From positions 126,305,001 to 126,369,000 of the forward strand of contig NC_060211.1 of assembly GCF_021130785.1 (NCBI RefSeq): 64,000 nucleotides of DNA. Reading direction: 5' to 3'. Positions within the stretch are counted from its first letter, which is position 1; the number at the start of each line of letters is the position of its first letter. The notes beneath the pieces are model-generated. The model saw only the letters and a program-made list of their open reading frames with translations, ran no database searches and had not been told where the DNA came from. Origin of the DNA: Homalodisca vitripennis. Taxonomy: Eukaryota > Arthropoda > Insecta > Hemiptera > Cicadellidae. This document shows positions 29,881-41,734 of this stretch, piece after piece. A program made the translations under genes and the position numbers.

Positions 29881-32150
29881 CTCGCCTTCGGCTCGCTGGG
29901 GGCTACGCCCCCAGGCCCCCAAAGTAAGTGCCTTTAACTCGGGGATAGGAGTGATTTGGTTTATAGGTTAAATTTCGGACATGAGGTTTCAAGTTACGCC
30001 TTCCCTACTGTGTGTCCTTTCTGTGTCTTTGTAATGCTTCGCTAACGCTCAGCCAAATTATGTGAGATATATAAAAATAATCAATGTATTTCGTCGAAAA
30101 ATTAAGTGACGTCATAGCAAATTTATGAGACAAAAGAATTGGGTTGATAAACTAAAATCCGAGATTATGTTTGGCAGGAAATATAAAGTAGAGTGTTGAA
30201 TTTCAACCAAAAAATTTTGAGTTAGAGGAGCGTTTTGTGGCTTAAACCGTTGGAGATACGAGAAAAAGTCACTGAACCTTTCCTGTCGGAAATTTAATTT
30301 TATCTTTCGATTCTGACCTCAGATTTGAGCTACGAGCTCTTGTTTAGGTGTTAACAGAGCGTGGTAGAAAAGTCTGCACCGGTCAACTATTGTAAATTGC
30401 TTTAGTGTAAATATGATAAAAAAAAACCTACCATAAAGTCAGTATTTTTAAGTTTTTTTAGGTGGGTTTAATTTGCTTGGAGTGTATATAGTCATGCCAG
30501 GAAATTCCCAGGGGGGTTAATGTTACCGGAAGTTAGGAACATAAGGGGTTTAATTTACTCATGAGGTTATCTGGTCACACCATAAAATTCAGGAGGGGTT
30601 AATGTTACCTAGGGTTAAGACATCAGGGGGTTTACTTTACTCAGGGGGTTATTTCTGGTCACAGAAGAAAATTCCGTGGGAGGAGGTTAATGTTACCGGG
30701 GGTTAAGACATCAGGGGGTTTAATTTATCAGGAGATTATCTGGTCAGACCAGAAAATTACGGGGGGGGTTTTAATGATACCGGGGGTTAATGATACACGT
30801 GGGCCTCTTTTAGAGTGTGTGTGTGTCTGTGAACATAATTATAATTCACTCTGTCCTTATCTTCTTTTGACGCTTCACTAACGCTCAGCAAATTCGCGAT
30901 GTGGGCTAGAAGATGTATACTAGTCATTTCGTTCATATAGTAATACAAACTCAAATCAGGAACCGGGATGAATTGCACACATTCTTGGTCTTTATCAGAT
31001 TATTAAGTTGATCATTAGGTTTCATTTATCAGGAGTAATTCCCGGGAGGGGGGTTAGTGCTATTGGGGCTTATCAGAATACGTGGTTTTTTTTCCTGGGA
31101 AAAAATTGTCTAGTTATCAGAAATGTAATTTTTTAAGTTGCAACCCAATGGTTCGTCCGACCGCTACCCACGCCTCCAGAAACAGAAATCTTGTGTAAAA
31201 ATTACTAAATATTTGCATATAAATGCGTTTTGCAGCCAAAAGTTGACGATAGGGGCTAAAATTCAATGATGCCTTTTTGAGAGATCACGTGATTTCCTAA
31301 TTCCATTAATACATCTATTTTGGGGCTACGATCAATGGTTTGGCCGCAATCGTTGCCCGAGAGTCTAAAATTTCACGAGAAAATAACACAAATTTGGCAC
31401 AATAATTCACATTTTGCGACTGAACTAATAGAGATAGAGCCAAAAGTCACTGGACATTTTTTTGTAGATTAAGTAATTTTTATAAGTTGCACCTTTGTTT
31501 TGTTTTGAGGTACATGGCCAACTGTTTTGGCCGTTATCGGGCCCGAAATCTAATTTTGCACGTGAAAATTACATAAATTTTGCACATAATCGCGTATTGC
31601 GGTCATACGATGAAGATACGGCAAAAAGTCACTGGACCTTTTCTGTAGATCACGTAATTTGCTAATTTGATGGGTCAATCAGATTTGAGCTACGACCTAC
31701 CGTTCGGCGCTATCGGGCTCGAAACTTTATTTTAAGCGGAAAAAATCTCTGGAATTTCAAATGTTCGACGCGTTTTGTCGTCGCTTAACCATGGAAGATA
31801 GAGCAAAAAGTCACTGGACCTTTTTTGTAGTTCATTTCATTCCTGATTATGAATTTTTCGTCTCAGATCCGAGCTAGCTCGAACGGTTCGCCCGCTATCG
31901 GGCTTACAAAAAATGCCTGCAGGGGTAAAGAATGCGCGATTTTTTGGGAATTTTTTTTAGGGGTTTTAGAAGTAAAAAAGTCCGGTTTTCAGACTTTTCC
32001 TCCGGGTCATATTGCAAAAGGTACCTGCATGCCAAATTTTCAAGTTTCCAGCACTTCTAGAAGTATGTTAGAATTTGTATATATCTGTCAGTCAGTGAGT
32101 GAGTCAGTCAGTCAGTTTACACATGCGGTGCTGTATATATATGGGATATA
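29881..32150. repeat. 2.3 kb repeat element, copy 2 (direct, adjacent)
   Basis: Same order as copy 1: it starts with the same CTCGCCTTCGGCTCGCTGGG, a GCTAACGCTCAGCCAAAT link (30041), G-rich units at 30470-30800 and 31010-31080, a CACTAACGCTCAGC link (30877), the 175-185 bp units at 31130-31910, ATGCCTGCAGGGG (31911), TTTCCAGCACTTCTAGAA and a GTGAGTGAGTCAGTCAGTCA run ending in ACATGCGG (about 32125). Differences in unit number and an extra link show that the copies have rearranged since the duplication. Confidence 0.85.
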
Positions 32151-32156
32151 CATATA

Positions 32157-32783
32157 CAGGGTGACAATTAAGTCTGGAACTCTTTTTTAATTTGTAAACC
32201 ACAATATAAAAAAATTACCAAAGTTCACACGTGCTTACTGGTGATAGTAACGCACACATCTGCCCAAATTACCGACCGGATAATCCCTTTGGGGGACGGT
32301 CCACGAGGAGTCAGACAAAATTTCTTAAATAGCAGCATAGGTCAAGATATCCCCAAAGAAAAAAATCCAGCGGACACAAATCAGTGGGGACCGAAGCAGA
32401 GAGGCCACTCTTACTGCCACCACTTCTGGATCACAGGTACTTAAAAATTGGTGTTTACTTGTAATACTTAATAATTTACATTGTTTAATTGTTTTAAAAA
32501 ATTCAAATAGCTATAACTACTGAATGAATCCACCTTTTGAAGTCGGTTTGCGGCATTGTACTCTGCTAAGTAAGAACTTAATTTGATACCAAACTTGACC
32601 TATGCTGCTATTTAAGAATTTTGTCTGTCTCCCTTGTGGACCGTCCCCCAAAGGGATTATCCGGTCGGTTAATTGGGCAGATGTGTGCGTTACTATCACC
32701 AGTAAGCACGTGTGAACTTTGGTATTTCTTTCTATTGTGGTTAAAAAATTAAAAAAGAGGTTCCAGACTTAAATGTCACCCTG
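32157..32783. mobile_element. Foldback MITE with ~190-bp inverted arms, TA flanked
   Basis: 627 bp, beginning CAGGGTGACAATTAAGTCTG and ending with its inverse. Arms at about 32157-32346 and 32594-32783 are more than 90% alike by eye, both carrying GATAATCCCTTTGGGGGACG. TA at both edges (within TA-rich flanks) suggests Tc1/mariner-type insertion. The open frames seen on either strand in the arms are mirror images of each other, not evidence for a gene. Confidence 0.88.
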
Positions 32784-32816
32784 TATATATATATATTATT
32801 ATATATATATATATAT
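32784..32816. repeat. (TA)n microsatellite right of the dimer
   Basis: Imperfect TA run immediately after the foldback MITE; counterpart of the run at 27541. Confidence 0.85.
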
Positions 32817-32924
32817 AATTTAATATGTTTTCAAGTTACTTTTCAAGTCATTTAATCTATGTTGATAGTCATGTTTCAGCTCTTACTGGGATAAAAAGTT
32901 TCTTTTTATTCTAATAATACTTAC

Positions 32925-33082
32925 ACAAATTTATATGGGCTGTTTGTGACGAGGAAGAGTTTTTTACCAGCGTCAACCAGTCTTTGGAAGAAATGAACAA
33001 TGCCTGGGTTCTTTTCTATGTATCTGGAGACATCCTTCTGAAGGAGATTGTGCATCACTGGATGTGAGGAGCCAACTGAACT
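32925..33082 (-). CDS. NT5DC2/3-like 5'-nucleotidase-domain protein, exon 5
   Basis: 158 bases, phase 0 in, phase 2 out; acceptor TTCTTGTAG, donor TTTGT|GTAAGT. The peptide SSVGSSHPVMHNLLQKDVSR, then YIEKNPGIVHFFQRLVDAGK, then KLFLVTNSPYKFV contains HAD motif II (LVTNS), where the family has KKLFLLTNSP. The exon boundary codon GT|C is Val. Confidence 0.95.
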
Positions 33083-33689
33083 CTACAAGAATTTAACACA
33101 TAACATATAAACATCGCCACAGATTACAAAGTATCACACAGTGGCAGAAGAAGAAAAAGTGTTTTATTTAAAACAAAACAATTGAATAATCAGGTGCCAA
33201 GCATGGAACCAAGTACAAACAAACACACTACAGCAATGGCCTATAGGCCGTCTGCTGGGTTGGCTATTACAACGTGAAAAGTTCAGTATTGTTCATTAAT
33301 TAATAAAGATTTTATTAATAACGATTTTAACAAAAACAACACATCATCTTCTGATTCTTGAAAAGTATAAAATGATAAATTAAAATATTCATTTGCATTA
33401 AATTTAAGAGTAAATTTAAATTAATAAAATACTAATATAGAAAGTACTTTACAAAATATTAATAATAATAATAAATAATACACAAATTTGAAATATTATT
33501 ACTGCCCTGGATAAAACTATTGTAACTACAACCTATAACTTGCACACAATAACTCAATTAAAATCATAAGAAACTTAAAATTTGTATATGTTGCGTGTTA
33601 AAATAAAAATAACAAAGTAATGTGTGGCGTGATGAATGTGCTAAAGAGTGGCGAGGTGGCTTTCAGCTGCAAGACATTAAAATTTCAAA
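33083..33689. other. 3' untranslated end of the minus-strand LINE and intron
   Basis: The right part (about 33600-33689) is the continuation of the LINE below once the TTAA element is removed: its frame reaches a stop within a few codons. The rest is AT-rich, with no feature seen. Confidence 0.5.
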
Positions 33690-34731
33690 TTAACCCTTTG
33701 AGTGCTGGAGCGTCGCTATTAGCGATCCTGCATTATATGCAAGAAATGCTAGAATCGCTACTTGCAACTTCTGCAGTAACGCTTATATTTTATATAGTAT
33801 TTATCTAAATTGGCTCAATGACTATACATACGCATTCCAAAGGCTTCAACGTAACTTTTGATGAAGGTTTTGTTGCATTCTGGTTAGATTCTGATTTTTA
33901 CAGCGGTTGTAAAGAGCTACCGCGCGTCAGTCGAGTTTAGAATCGACAGCTACACGGACGAGCCGTCACATGTTTTGTTTACGCTGGTGTTTATTTCACA
34001 AATTATTATAAATATTGAAAGTTTTTAAGTGTAAATGGGATTGTAGTGTAAGTATATTCATATTATTTCGTTTGTGTATGTTGTTCTAGTCTGTGTGTAA
34101 GTAGAACAATGACTTGACCGTGAGTTACGGTGATCGTAAGCGGCTAGGACTTTACTAAATACATTTGTATAGTTTTTGTGTTTGTTCAGTGATATTTATA
34201 AACAATAAGTCATAATAAAATTGCTGACAATGAAGACCTATTATTGCAGGCATTAGATTTAAGCATTAGCAGTGTAGACAATACACAGAGTGTTAGGTTA
34301 GGTTAGAAAATTTCTAGTTTTGTAGCAGTTCACATTTTTATATTTATTTTCCAAAATTTATTTATAAGTATAAATAAGTTTTTATATGTCTTTTTGTAAA
34401 GAATTAAATGGAGTATAAGATAGAATACCTGAAAGTGAAAAAATAAAATATTTCAATAACACTAAGTTGTGTCAAAATAAGAAACATAATGTTTTTGCTC
34501 ATAAAGTTTTTGTTAATTTTTTTGTATAAAAATGTAAAATAAGTAATCAATGTATTATATTTATAAAGAAAACATATTTATCTACAAAAAAAAAAAAAAA
34601 AAATCCCAGGACATTATACCAATAAATAATTTTTTTATGAATTTTTAACCAGACTCTTGCAAAATCAGGTATTTTGGCTCAGCATTTTATGCATACCATA
34701 TAGCAAAACGCCGCGGCACTCATATGGTTAA
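33690..34731. mobile_element. piggyBac-type non-autonomous element, TTAA flanked (in LINE 3' end)
   Basis: 1,042 bp between TTAA sites at 33690-33693 and 34728-34731. Ends: TTAACCCTTTGAGTGCTGGA, and reversed TTAACCATATGAGTGCCGCG. A short subterminal palindrome (GCGTCGCTATTAGCGATC) and a poly-A run of about 20 (34588-34607) lie inside. No coding sequence recognised. Inserted just before the stop of the minus-strand LINE. Confidence 0.82.
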
Positions 34732-35736
34732 ATAAATGTTTGTTAAAAATTAAATTCGTGTACCAAATCCCATCTTTTTTCCAAGCCTCTTTCATAAACC
34801 CCGACAAGACCTGCCAATCCCCCCTGTTTATCGTGCTAATATAGTCATCCCAATTCAATAACCTAAAACCAAACCAAAACGTTCTAACTTTGGCCAAAAT
34901 CGGACTTTTACACATAAAATGAAAGACTGTTTCATTTTCCTGAAGGTACAAAGAGAACAATCAAAGTTTCCTTGTTTTAACCAAGGTTTAAAATTCAAGT
35001 CGACTAATTCAGCTCTTACTGGTATAGCTCTATCTTTGCCCATGATATGGTAGCGATATCATACCCGTCATGAAAGAAACTCCCGTCGCCAAGGTCAAGG
35101 TCAAGAACTAAATATTGCTGATGATAAGGCGATGTTATTGCTCTTCCAGCACAATCTGCCCACCACCTGCTTCTCACTCCCTCTGCCACGCTTATTAGGT
35201 GTGATTTTTATGCATTAATATTAGTAAAATCTACATCGACGTCGCAATTTCTGCCGTAGGCTTTCTATTTTTTATACCAAGATAATTTTTCATCAATTGT
35301 TTTCTTTGCTAAAATATGTGGTAATCTGTTTTCATTCATCTGCAGAACTTTACAAATATAATTTAGATTTAATTTCATGGTATAATAGACCAACCTATCT
35401 AATTTTGTTTCCAGATAGACCACGTAATGCGGCATATTATGTGGGAGACATAACATTTTCTTAATAAAAAACCTCAGTACAGATTCTACCACTTCACTTT
35501 CAACGTATCCTCACACCTGTGCTCCATAACACAAAATAGATCGTACCAAAGAGTTAAAACACAAAAGCTTAGCACTTAGTGGCACCCGTTTATTGGTTAT
35601 TAAGTGGTTCCAAACTAAATTTACAGCAGTTTTCGCCACCTTAGCTTTCTGAGTTAAATGGGAATTCCAGGACAGTGTGCTAGTCAATACCATACCCAAA
35701 TATTTGTACTCATTGACCACCTCAATCTTGGTACAT

Positions 35737-36699
35737 TTAACCCTTTAAGCGTCATGAAAAATTTGACCTGTTCTTTGATAAAGTTACAATTTTTTTTAAT
35801 TTCCAATGCGTAAAGTTAAATTTATTTTCGTTTCTATATGTCAAAATAGAGTTATTTAACGGTAAATAAAATTTGTTAAGCCCTTTTTGGATTTCCTAGG
35901 CTAATTTTTAACTTTTGAGATTATCGCATTGTAGTTGTCACTAATATTTTAATCATTTATTCAGTAGTATGGGAAATTAGAAAAATACAAAAGTAGACAA
36001 AGAGTGTTTATTTGGTGGCGGGCTGTCACAACTGACATTCTGCGCGTCTCCCGCAAGCCACTGTTATCGCGTGGACTTTGAACCTTCTTATCGCTCGGCA
36101 ACCTGTAGGACAGCCTTGCAAGGCTTGAATTATGTTTCTTGCTTTCTGATAACATCCTTATGACCGTAGTAAAATATTAAAAAGTTTGGGGTTGACCAAG
36201 TAATTGCTCAGAATTATCAAATCTTCAAATTCCGAATCGTCTGGATTCGCCATCCACACGAATAATGGTAAAAAAACACTACATAAATACTGGAAACTGC
36301 TGTATATAATATGAATAATTTACTTTAAAAAGAATAGGACACAACAGAAAATTATCGATAACCGAAATACATATGCGTGTACCGGACGCTTCTCACTAAC
36401 TAACTGACTAGATGCCTTGACGGGAGCTCCCGTCAATGACTTTGTGAAAGGCGCGGGGCAAACTCCCGCTAGACAGTGTTTGGCCAATTAGAAGCAGCTG
36501 CCACTCCCATTGTAACAGAATTCGAGGCAGGGCAACCCGTCTGTATGTCGCATGACTACTAGAACCATCTAGCAGCAAAATATTCAACTAACATAGCAGT
36601 AAGAAAATAAAGAATGCAAAAACGCGGATCCACGGCAATAACGTTTTGAGCTTGTAGTGGCCCTCCGCGGATCCGCGTCAATAACGCTGGAAAGGTTAA
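35737..36699. mobile_element. piggyBac-type non-autonomous element, TTAA flanked (in LINE RT)
   Basis: 963 bp between TTAA sites at 35737-35740 and 36696-36699. Ends: TTAACCCTTTAAGCGTCATG, and reversed TTAACCTTTCCAGCGTTATT. Internal inverted block GGATCCACGGCAATAACG / CGGATCCGCGTCAATAACG near the right end. Removing it restores the order of the LINE protein. Confidence 0.82.
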
Positions 36700-37484
36700 A
36701 CCACCATTTATCTTGCACTCTGGGTCTGCCACCTTTTCTGAAAATCATAATTTTTTATTTATTTAAATTTACTTTAAGATTCCAGGTGTCAAAATAGGTT
36801 TCAAGTCTCTTAATCACATGTTGTAAACCTGCAGCCGTGGGAGACAGAATTACGATATCATCTACGTAAAGGAGTACATTAACTCGAACACCACCGAAGT
36901 TGCAGCCCCCTTCTATAATATCGGTTAAATCATTAACAAATAGTAAGAACATTAATGGACTGAGAATACATCCCTGCCTGAGGCCTATTTTAGTATAAAA
37001 ATTTTAAGTCACTCCATCATTACACCACACGCCTACAGTAAAGTTGTGTCCTTATAATAATCATCTAATATGGTTAATACGCTAGTGGAGACTCCTAAAC
37101 AGGATAGTTTAAATATTAATGAACGTCTATCAACTGTATTGAACGCTGAAGAGAAATCAACAAAAAAACTATATAGTTTTCCTTTATTGTTATTCAACTG
37201 CAGGTTAACCAAGTAAGACAGATTGAAAATATTGTCTACAGTGGAATATCTTTTTCTGAATCCGGCCTGGAATTCTGTAATAATATTGTTCTTATTTACC
37301 CATTCATACAATCTATTATTCAGCAAATTGGTAAATATTTTTGCAATACAATCAATGAATGACAAGCCCTGTAATTTTTGACATCACTGATATCACCATT
37401 CTTATGAAGAGGGAATATAATAGATTTTTTTTAAACTAGCAGGAATTATGCCCCTTTTAAAGATACTATTAAAAATTAGAAGCA

Positions 37485-37859
37485 GGTTCTTTTCCGTTAA
37501 TTCACTACCACGCGATTCTTGCCCGCTGCGCAGCGCTTTGCGCTGCTTGCTCTTTAAAAAAAAAATTAACTCGAGCTTGCAAAGTCCAAGCCCAGATCAA
37601 CTCACAAAACTCAGACAGAACTAACGCAGGTTTCATTACAGGCAAAAGATAAGCGGCGCGCGTTTATCACTGATAAGATAAGACGAGTTGGTTCTTTTCC
37701 GGTTAAATCACTTCATTCCAGGTATTTACTATTATTAACTAACACAATTGGCTAAAGAAAAACAAAATTTAATCTAATTTAAGTACAAACATCATTGGTA
37801 GTGAATTAACGGAATTCCAGACCTTAAAACTAATGGTAGTGAATTAACGGAAAAGAACC
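37485..37859. mobile_element. MITE with perfect TIRs and 8-bp duplication TAGAAGCA
   Basis: 375 bp. Perfect inverted ends begin GGTTCTTTTCCGTTAATTCA and extend through CTACC. The duplication TAGAAGCA lies at 37477-37484 and 37860-37867. 8-bp duplications fit hAT- or P-like transposition. It contains the TTAACTCGAGCTTGCAAA block also present at about 14340. Inserted in the LINE. Confidence 0.92.
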
Positions 37860-38294
37860 TAGAAGCATTCTATTTATTAAACTTTCAGGTGCATTCTTAT
37901 AAAACTCATAGGGTACTCTGTCATAACCAGGTGCTTTGTTTACCCTTACCTTGCTCAATACAAAAATTAATTCCTGCCTTGAAAAATCCTTATCAAGAGA
38001 AATGGATAATTAAAACTTTTTTCTGGTCTCTTGCTGCAGTAAGGCCAATATAACGTCTATGTTGGATAAGATCTACAGAGACAGAATCCCATTTCTAGTT
38101 TACCTTACCATTGCTCCTGGCTAAATGTCCATCTCACTCAGTACACCAGTTGTTGGTATGAAAACTCATGAATTCAAATTAATACCTTGGTATACGATAA
38201 AGTTTTAAAAGATAGTACAAATAAAACACACAGAAGTAAACCAATGAATAATTATAACTGCACAAAAAACAATAAAATCAAGTAACTCACATAC

Positions 38295-38429
38295 CTTGAC
38301 ATCCCTAAACAAAATTTCTGGATGATAATCAATGCCATTTTTCTCAAAATATTCTGCAATATTGCAGAGAAGCGCCATCTCAGGCACTGAGAACATGTCA
38401 GCCAGCTGAACCATCTTGGAGGTGAAATA
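38295..38429 (-). CDS. NT5DC2/3-like 5'-nucleotidase-domain protein, exon 4
   Basis: 135 bases, phase 0 both ends; acceptor TTGTGTTCTAG, donor AAG|GTATGT. The peptide [20 protein letters not shown], then [20 protein letters not shown] and FRDVK matches the family stretch KMVQLxDxFSxPEMxLLxxVxxYFxxNxIDYxPxxLFxDV (cap domain). Confidence 0.95.
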
Positions 38430-41400
38430 CTAGAACACAATCAATTATAAAATCAGATAAATTCGTTCATTTAAAATTGACACAAATTATTTCAATAAAA
38501 AACTAAAAAACATGAATAAAATGTCTTATTGAAATACATTACTGATATGGATAGTTACTACATTTTCATAAAAAATAAAGCTAGAAAGTTTACTATGAAT
38601 TCTGTTTTGAATGAAAAAGTTAACTGATACATCAGTGTCACAATCTTCAATGTATGTATCATCAATAATATAAGAGTTTCTTTTTTAAACTTTTAATTCA
38701 TTGACCACGCTGTAACTTATATGATATCACAAGCATGATGTAACGACCACATATAATCCCAAACATTTAGCGCCATAGTCAGGCAAGTTCCTCAGGTCAA
38801 ATACTTGGAACCAGCCTTAAATTATTCTCAATAGGAGTCCAATCCTTTGTGATTCATCAAGACTACAGTTAAGGATAGATAAACTCTTGTATGTAATTTT
38901 CATTGTTAAACGTAACATTTTGTTACTTTAGATGGTTATAGTTATTGTTTATTCACACAAACATTAACTATTAACGTAGATATGAGCAAGAACAATTAAT
39001 TTACTTAGGAAGTTTTAAATAGTTAAATATTCAATTTCATAATAATTGACGACACATATTCACAAAGGTAATAGACGCTTTTGCTTCTTGCTAATATGTT
39101 CAAATAAATCATGAAAAAATAATGTACATATTTACAAAAACTCAAAATAGATATAAATTTTGACTTAAAAGTTTACATTTTTAATCTTTATTTATTTCTT
39201 AACAAATTATTTTACAGACTGATTTGCCTTAACACAAGACATAAACACCCAATATCAGGTAATTGTGAATTCTCAGATTAAACAATGCAAGTTTTTGTTG
39301 TTGTTTATCTTCTATTTTCAAACTAAGAAGCCTTGAACTCTATTTTTAAACTATTAGTATAGTATTTCTATATAGGCATGTGTATCACTTTGGATTGAAA
39401 AAACTCAAAAGAAGATTTCTAAGAATTTTACTCTGTATTATGGAATATTTCTTTATTAAAAATACAAATTTATGAAAGTACAAATATAACAAAACAGCTT
39501 ATGAAGAATTACTTAGAATTTACCTTTCGAAAATAAGTTTGATAAAATGTATCTTATCAAACTAATGAGATTATAATCCAGTATTATAAATTACGTAATG
39601 TTGTTAAATGATGTATATGGACCTTTTTCTGTCCAATGCAAATTCTGAAGAAAATGTGAATAAAATTGATCAAAATTATAATCAAAATCATTCTAAGCAG
39701 TATTTTTAATTGGAAACAAAGTTCTAAAGTACTTGATTAAGATAAGTGTGATTGGATAAGTACTATGTGTTAAAAATTTTCAAAGACATAACCATCTTAC
39801 AGTTTCATATTCAAATATATAAGCAAATTTACTGCAACTAATACATTCACGTTCCCCATACTGTAGGAACTGTATGCATGTTTCCAGCACATGTCAAGAC
39901 AAAAACTGCAAAATAATAAAAATTAAACTTTTTTCAATATTAAATTGAATATCTAAAATATTTTCTGTCAGAATGAACACATGGTTGTTAATCAGAGAGT
40001 AAGAACTCAGCATAGTTTAAATAAAAATTTTGATAACTCATGGAAAAGTACTTCAAAGAAATTATGACAACTTTTGTAGTTGGTATTTATCTTAAGTGAA
40101 TAAGGATCCGCATAAAAGGTTGTCCAAATAATATCAGCTCCACAAAGAATAGCTGATCTAATCTGAGCCATTGTTAACCACTCAGCCTACTGACCCACAC
40201 CATTCCTTACTTTGCTTTGTGTTCTTCTGCCATCTGTTACAGGTACAGACATCATGAATCCACTCATAAATGAAACTCTGAGCCGATCTTAGTTTTTGGC
40301 AGCTGTTTCTAATTCTACTAGGAGACATGCAAGTCAGCCGAGCTGGATTGTCACATAACAGTATTTCTAATCAATTACAATCTTTTATATATGAACTAAA
40401 AACATTTTGTACAAATTTTATGAATGGCATACACTATAAGATTAGTATTCAGTCACTAGCTATTTCGATACAAACAGAAAGTTATTTAAAAGAACACAAC
40501 TAAATACCTACAATACCAATTCGTACGAGTGAATTTTTATGAACGTGCTGTGCCTTTTTACACCATGAACCAATGAAGTTGTTACAAGGTATCATGTCAA
40601 ATGCCAAACATATTCATGGGTTCTTACGGACAGGGCAACACGGTTGATGTTTATTTCAATAAACCTTTGAAGACGTTTTGTCTAAAACACATCATTGTTA
40701 CAATCAAAACACTTTAATGTTATTGAAAAAGTTGAACTTTACAGTTTCTTAGTTAAAACTTCATATTAATGTTATTGACTTTTATCACATTTTCAAATAA
40801 TTAATAATAAAATGGAGTTGTAAGAAAATAGTTATGTATATTAGAAAAATATTTATTAATCTTTTTAATGTAAAATTGGCATTTAATAATTTATTGTCTT
40901 AAATCAGTTTTTTAAAATTACTACAACATACCACATGTACAACTTTCAAATATTTTTAACTAGGTGTAATCTATTACCAACACTATAAGAATAAATACAT
41001 TTTGCTTTTACTATTTAAATGTATTTGTTTATAAATTAGTACTGTTAATATTGTGATTCAAGTTTAATAAATACATAAAATAACAGGTGGTAAGTCTATT
41101 ATTATACGATTAGTGAAGACAAGAGAAAAGTACAACAATAATCATTATAATTAGCCTAATAACAAAAATAAGACTATTTTCTACTGAGAATATTACTAAA
41201 GCCAATCTACATATGAGCTACAGGTAGTACTGCAGACATAGCCTACTCTGTACATCTATGAAGCCTGAATATCCCTTAGCTTATTTCAGATACACCAGAT
41301 ATTTCGGGAATGGCAAAAGACATCGGTTGAACAAAAATAGTGCAACCTTGAAGAGAATTAAATATTGTAACAATTTTGTTATGTATGTAATAATGAAAAC

Positions 41401-41690
41401 TATGTTGCAAAGAAACCTGAAGAAAACACAAAAAAGTTTGGTAAGAGTTTTGTCATATTTTGTTTTTATAAGTTGCGTCGGCATAATTTATAGTAATATT
41501 ATTGTAGAATAATATCCAAAACACCCATATATCTGCAAAAACATGTATGCGAATGTATAACAATTAGTTTTATACATCAGACTGTAAACATAAAGTCATC
41601 AAGTCTGTAATAGCATCAGATTCCAGACGCTGCATCAAGAGGTTGGTGAACTGGAGCTTAACTCAACATTCACGTTAAATTAGTTTTAAA
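38430..41690. other. NT5DC intron 3, left part, nothing recognised
   Basis: A long AT-rich intron. Frames at 41258-41512 and elsewhere have no recognisable motif. Slightly GC-richer sequence near 40120-40360 has no match that I can name. Confidence 0.6.
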
Positions 41691-41734
41691 CAAGATAAAG
41701 TAGCCTACGCAAAACCTTGTTGCTTAATTGTTAG

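Larger units (their letters stand above)
34732..38110 (-). mobile_element. Non-LTR LINE relic with nested insertions
   Basis: Minus-strand RT gene read right to left. Near 37950-37870 APGYDRVPYEF-like sequence appears. After the 37485-37859 insertion come SFIDCIAKIFTNLLNNRLYE, TEFQAGFRKRYSTVDNIFNL and FVDFSSAFNTVD (37365-37033), then FLLFVNDLTDIIEGG and the catalytic LLYVDDIVIL (36952-36755). After the 35737-36699 insertion follow VNEYKYLGMVLTSTLSWNSH, SILCYGAQV and EKLSWYKK (35720-35265). The C-terminal knuckle CSLC...HFMC is at about 34960-34890, and the tail ends at the third insertion. Several stops. LINE clade not resolved; endonuclease not seen. Confidence 0.82.

Noticed and set aside
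27581..32150. Bacterial contamination suggested by the GC-rich CTCGCCTTCGGCTCGC motif
   Set aside because: The motif is part of a repeat unit occurring twice with eukaryotic-type tandem arrays and no bacterial coding sequence.
32241..32699. Two similar proteins (MIVTHTSAQ...) on opposite strands
   Set aside because: They are mirror translations of the inverted arms of the foldback MITE, not genes.
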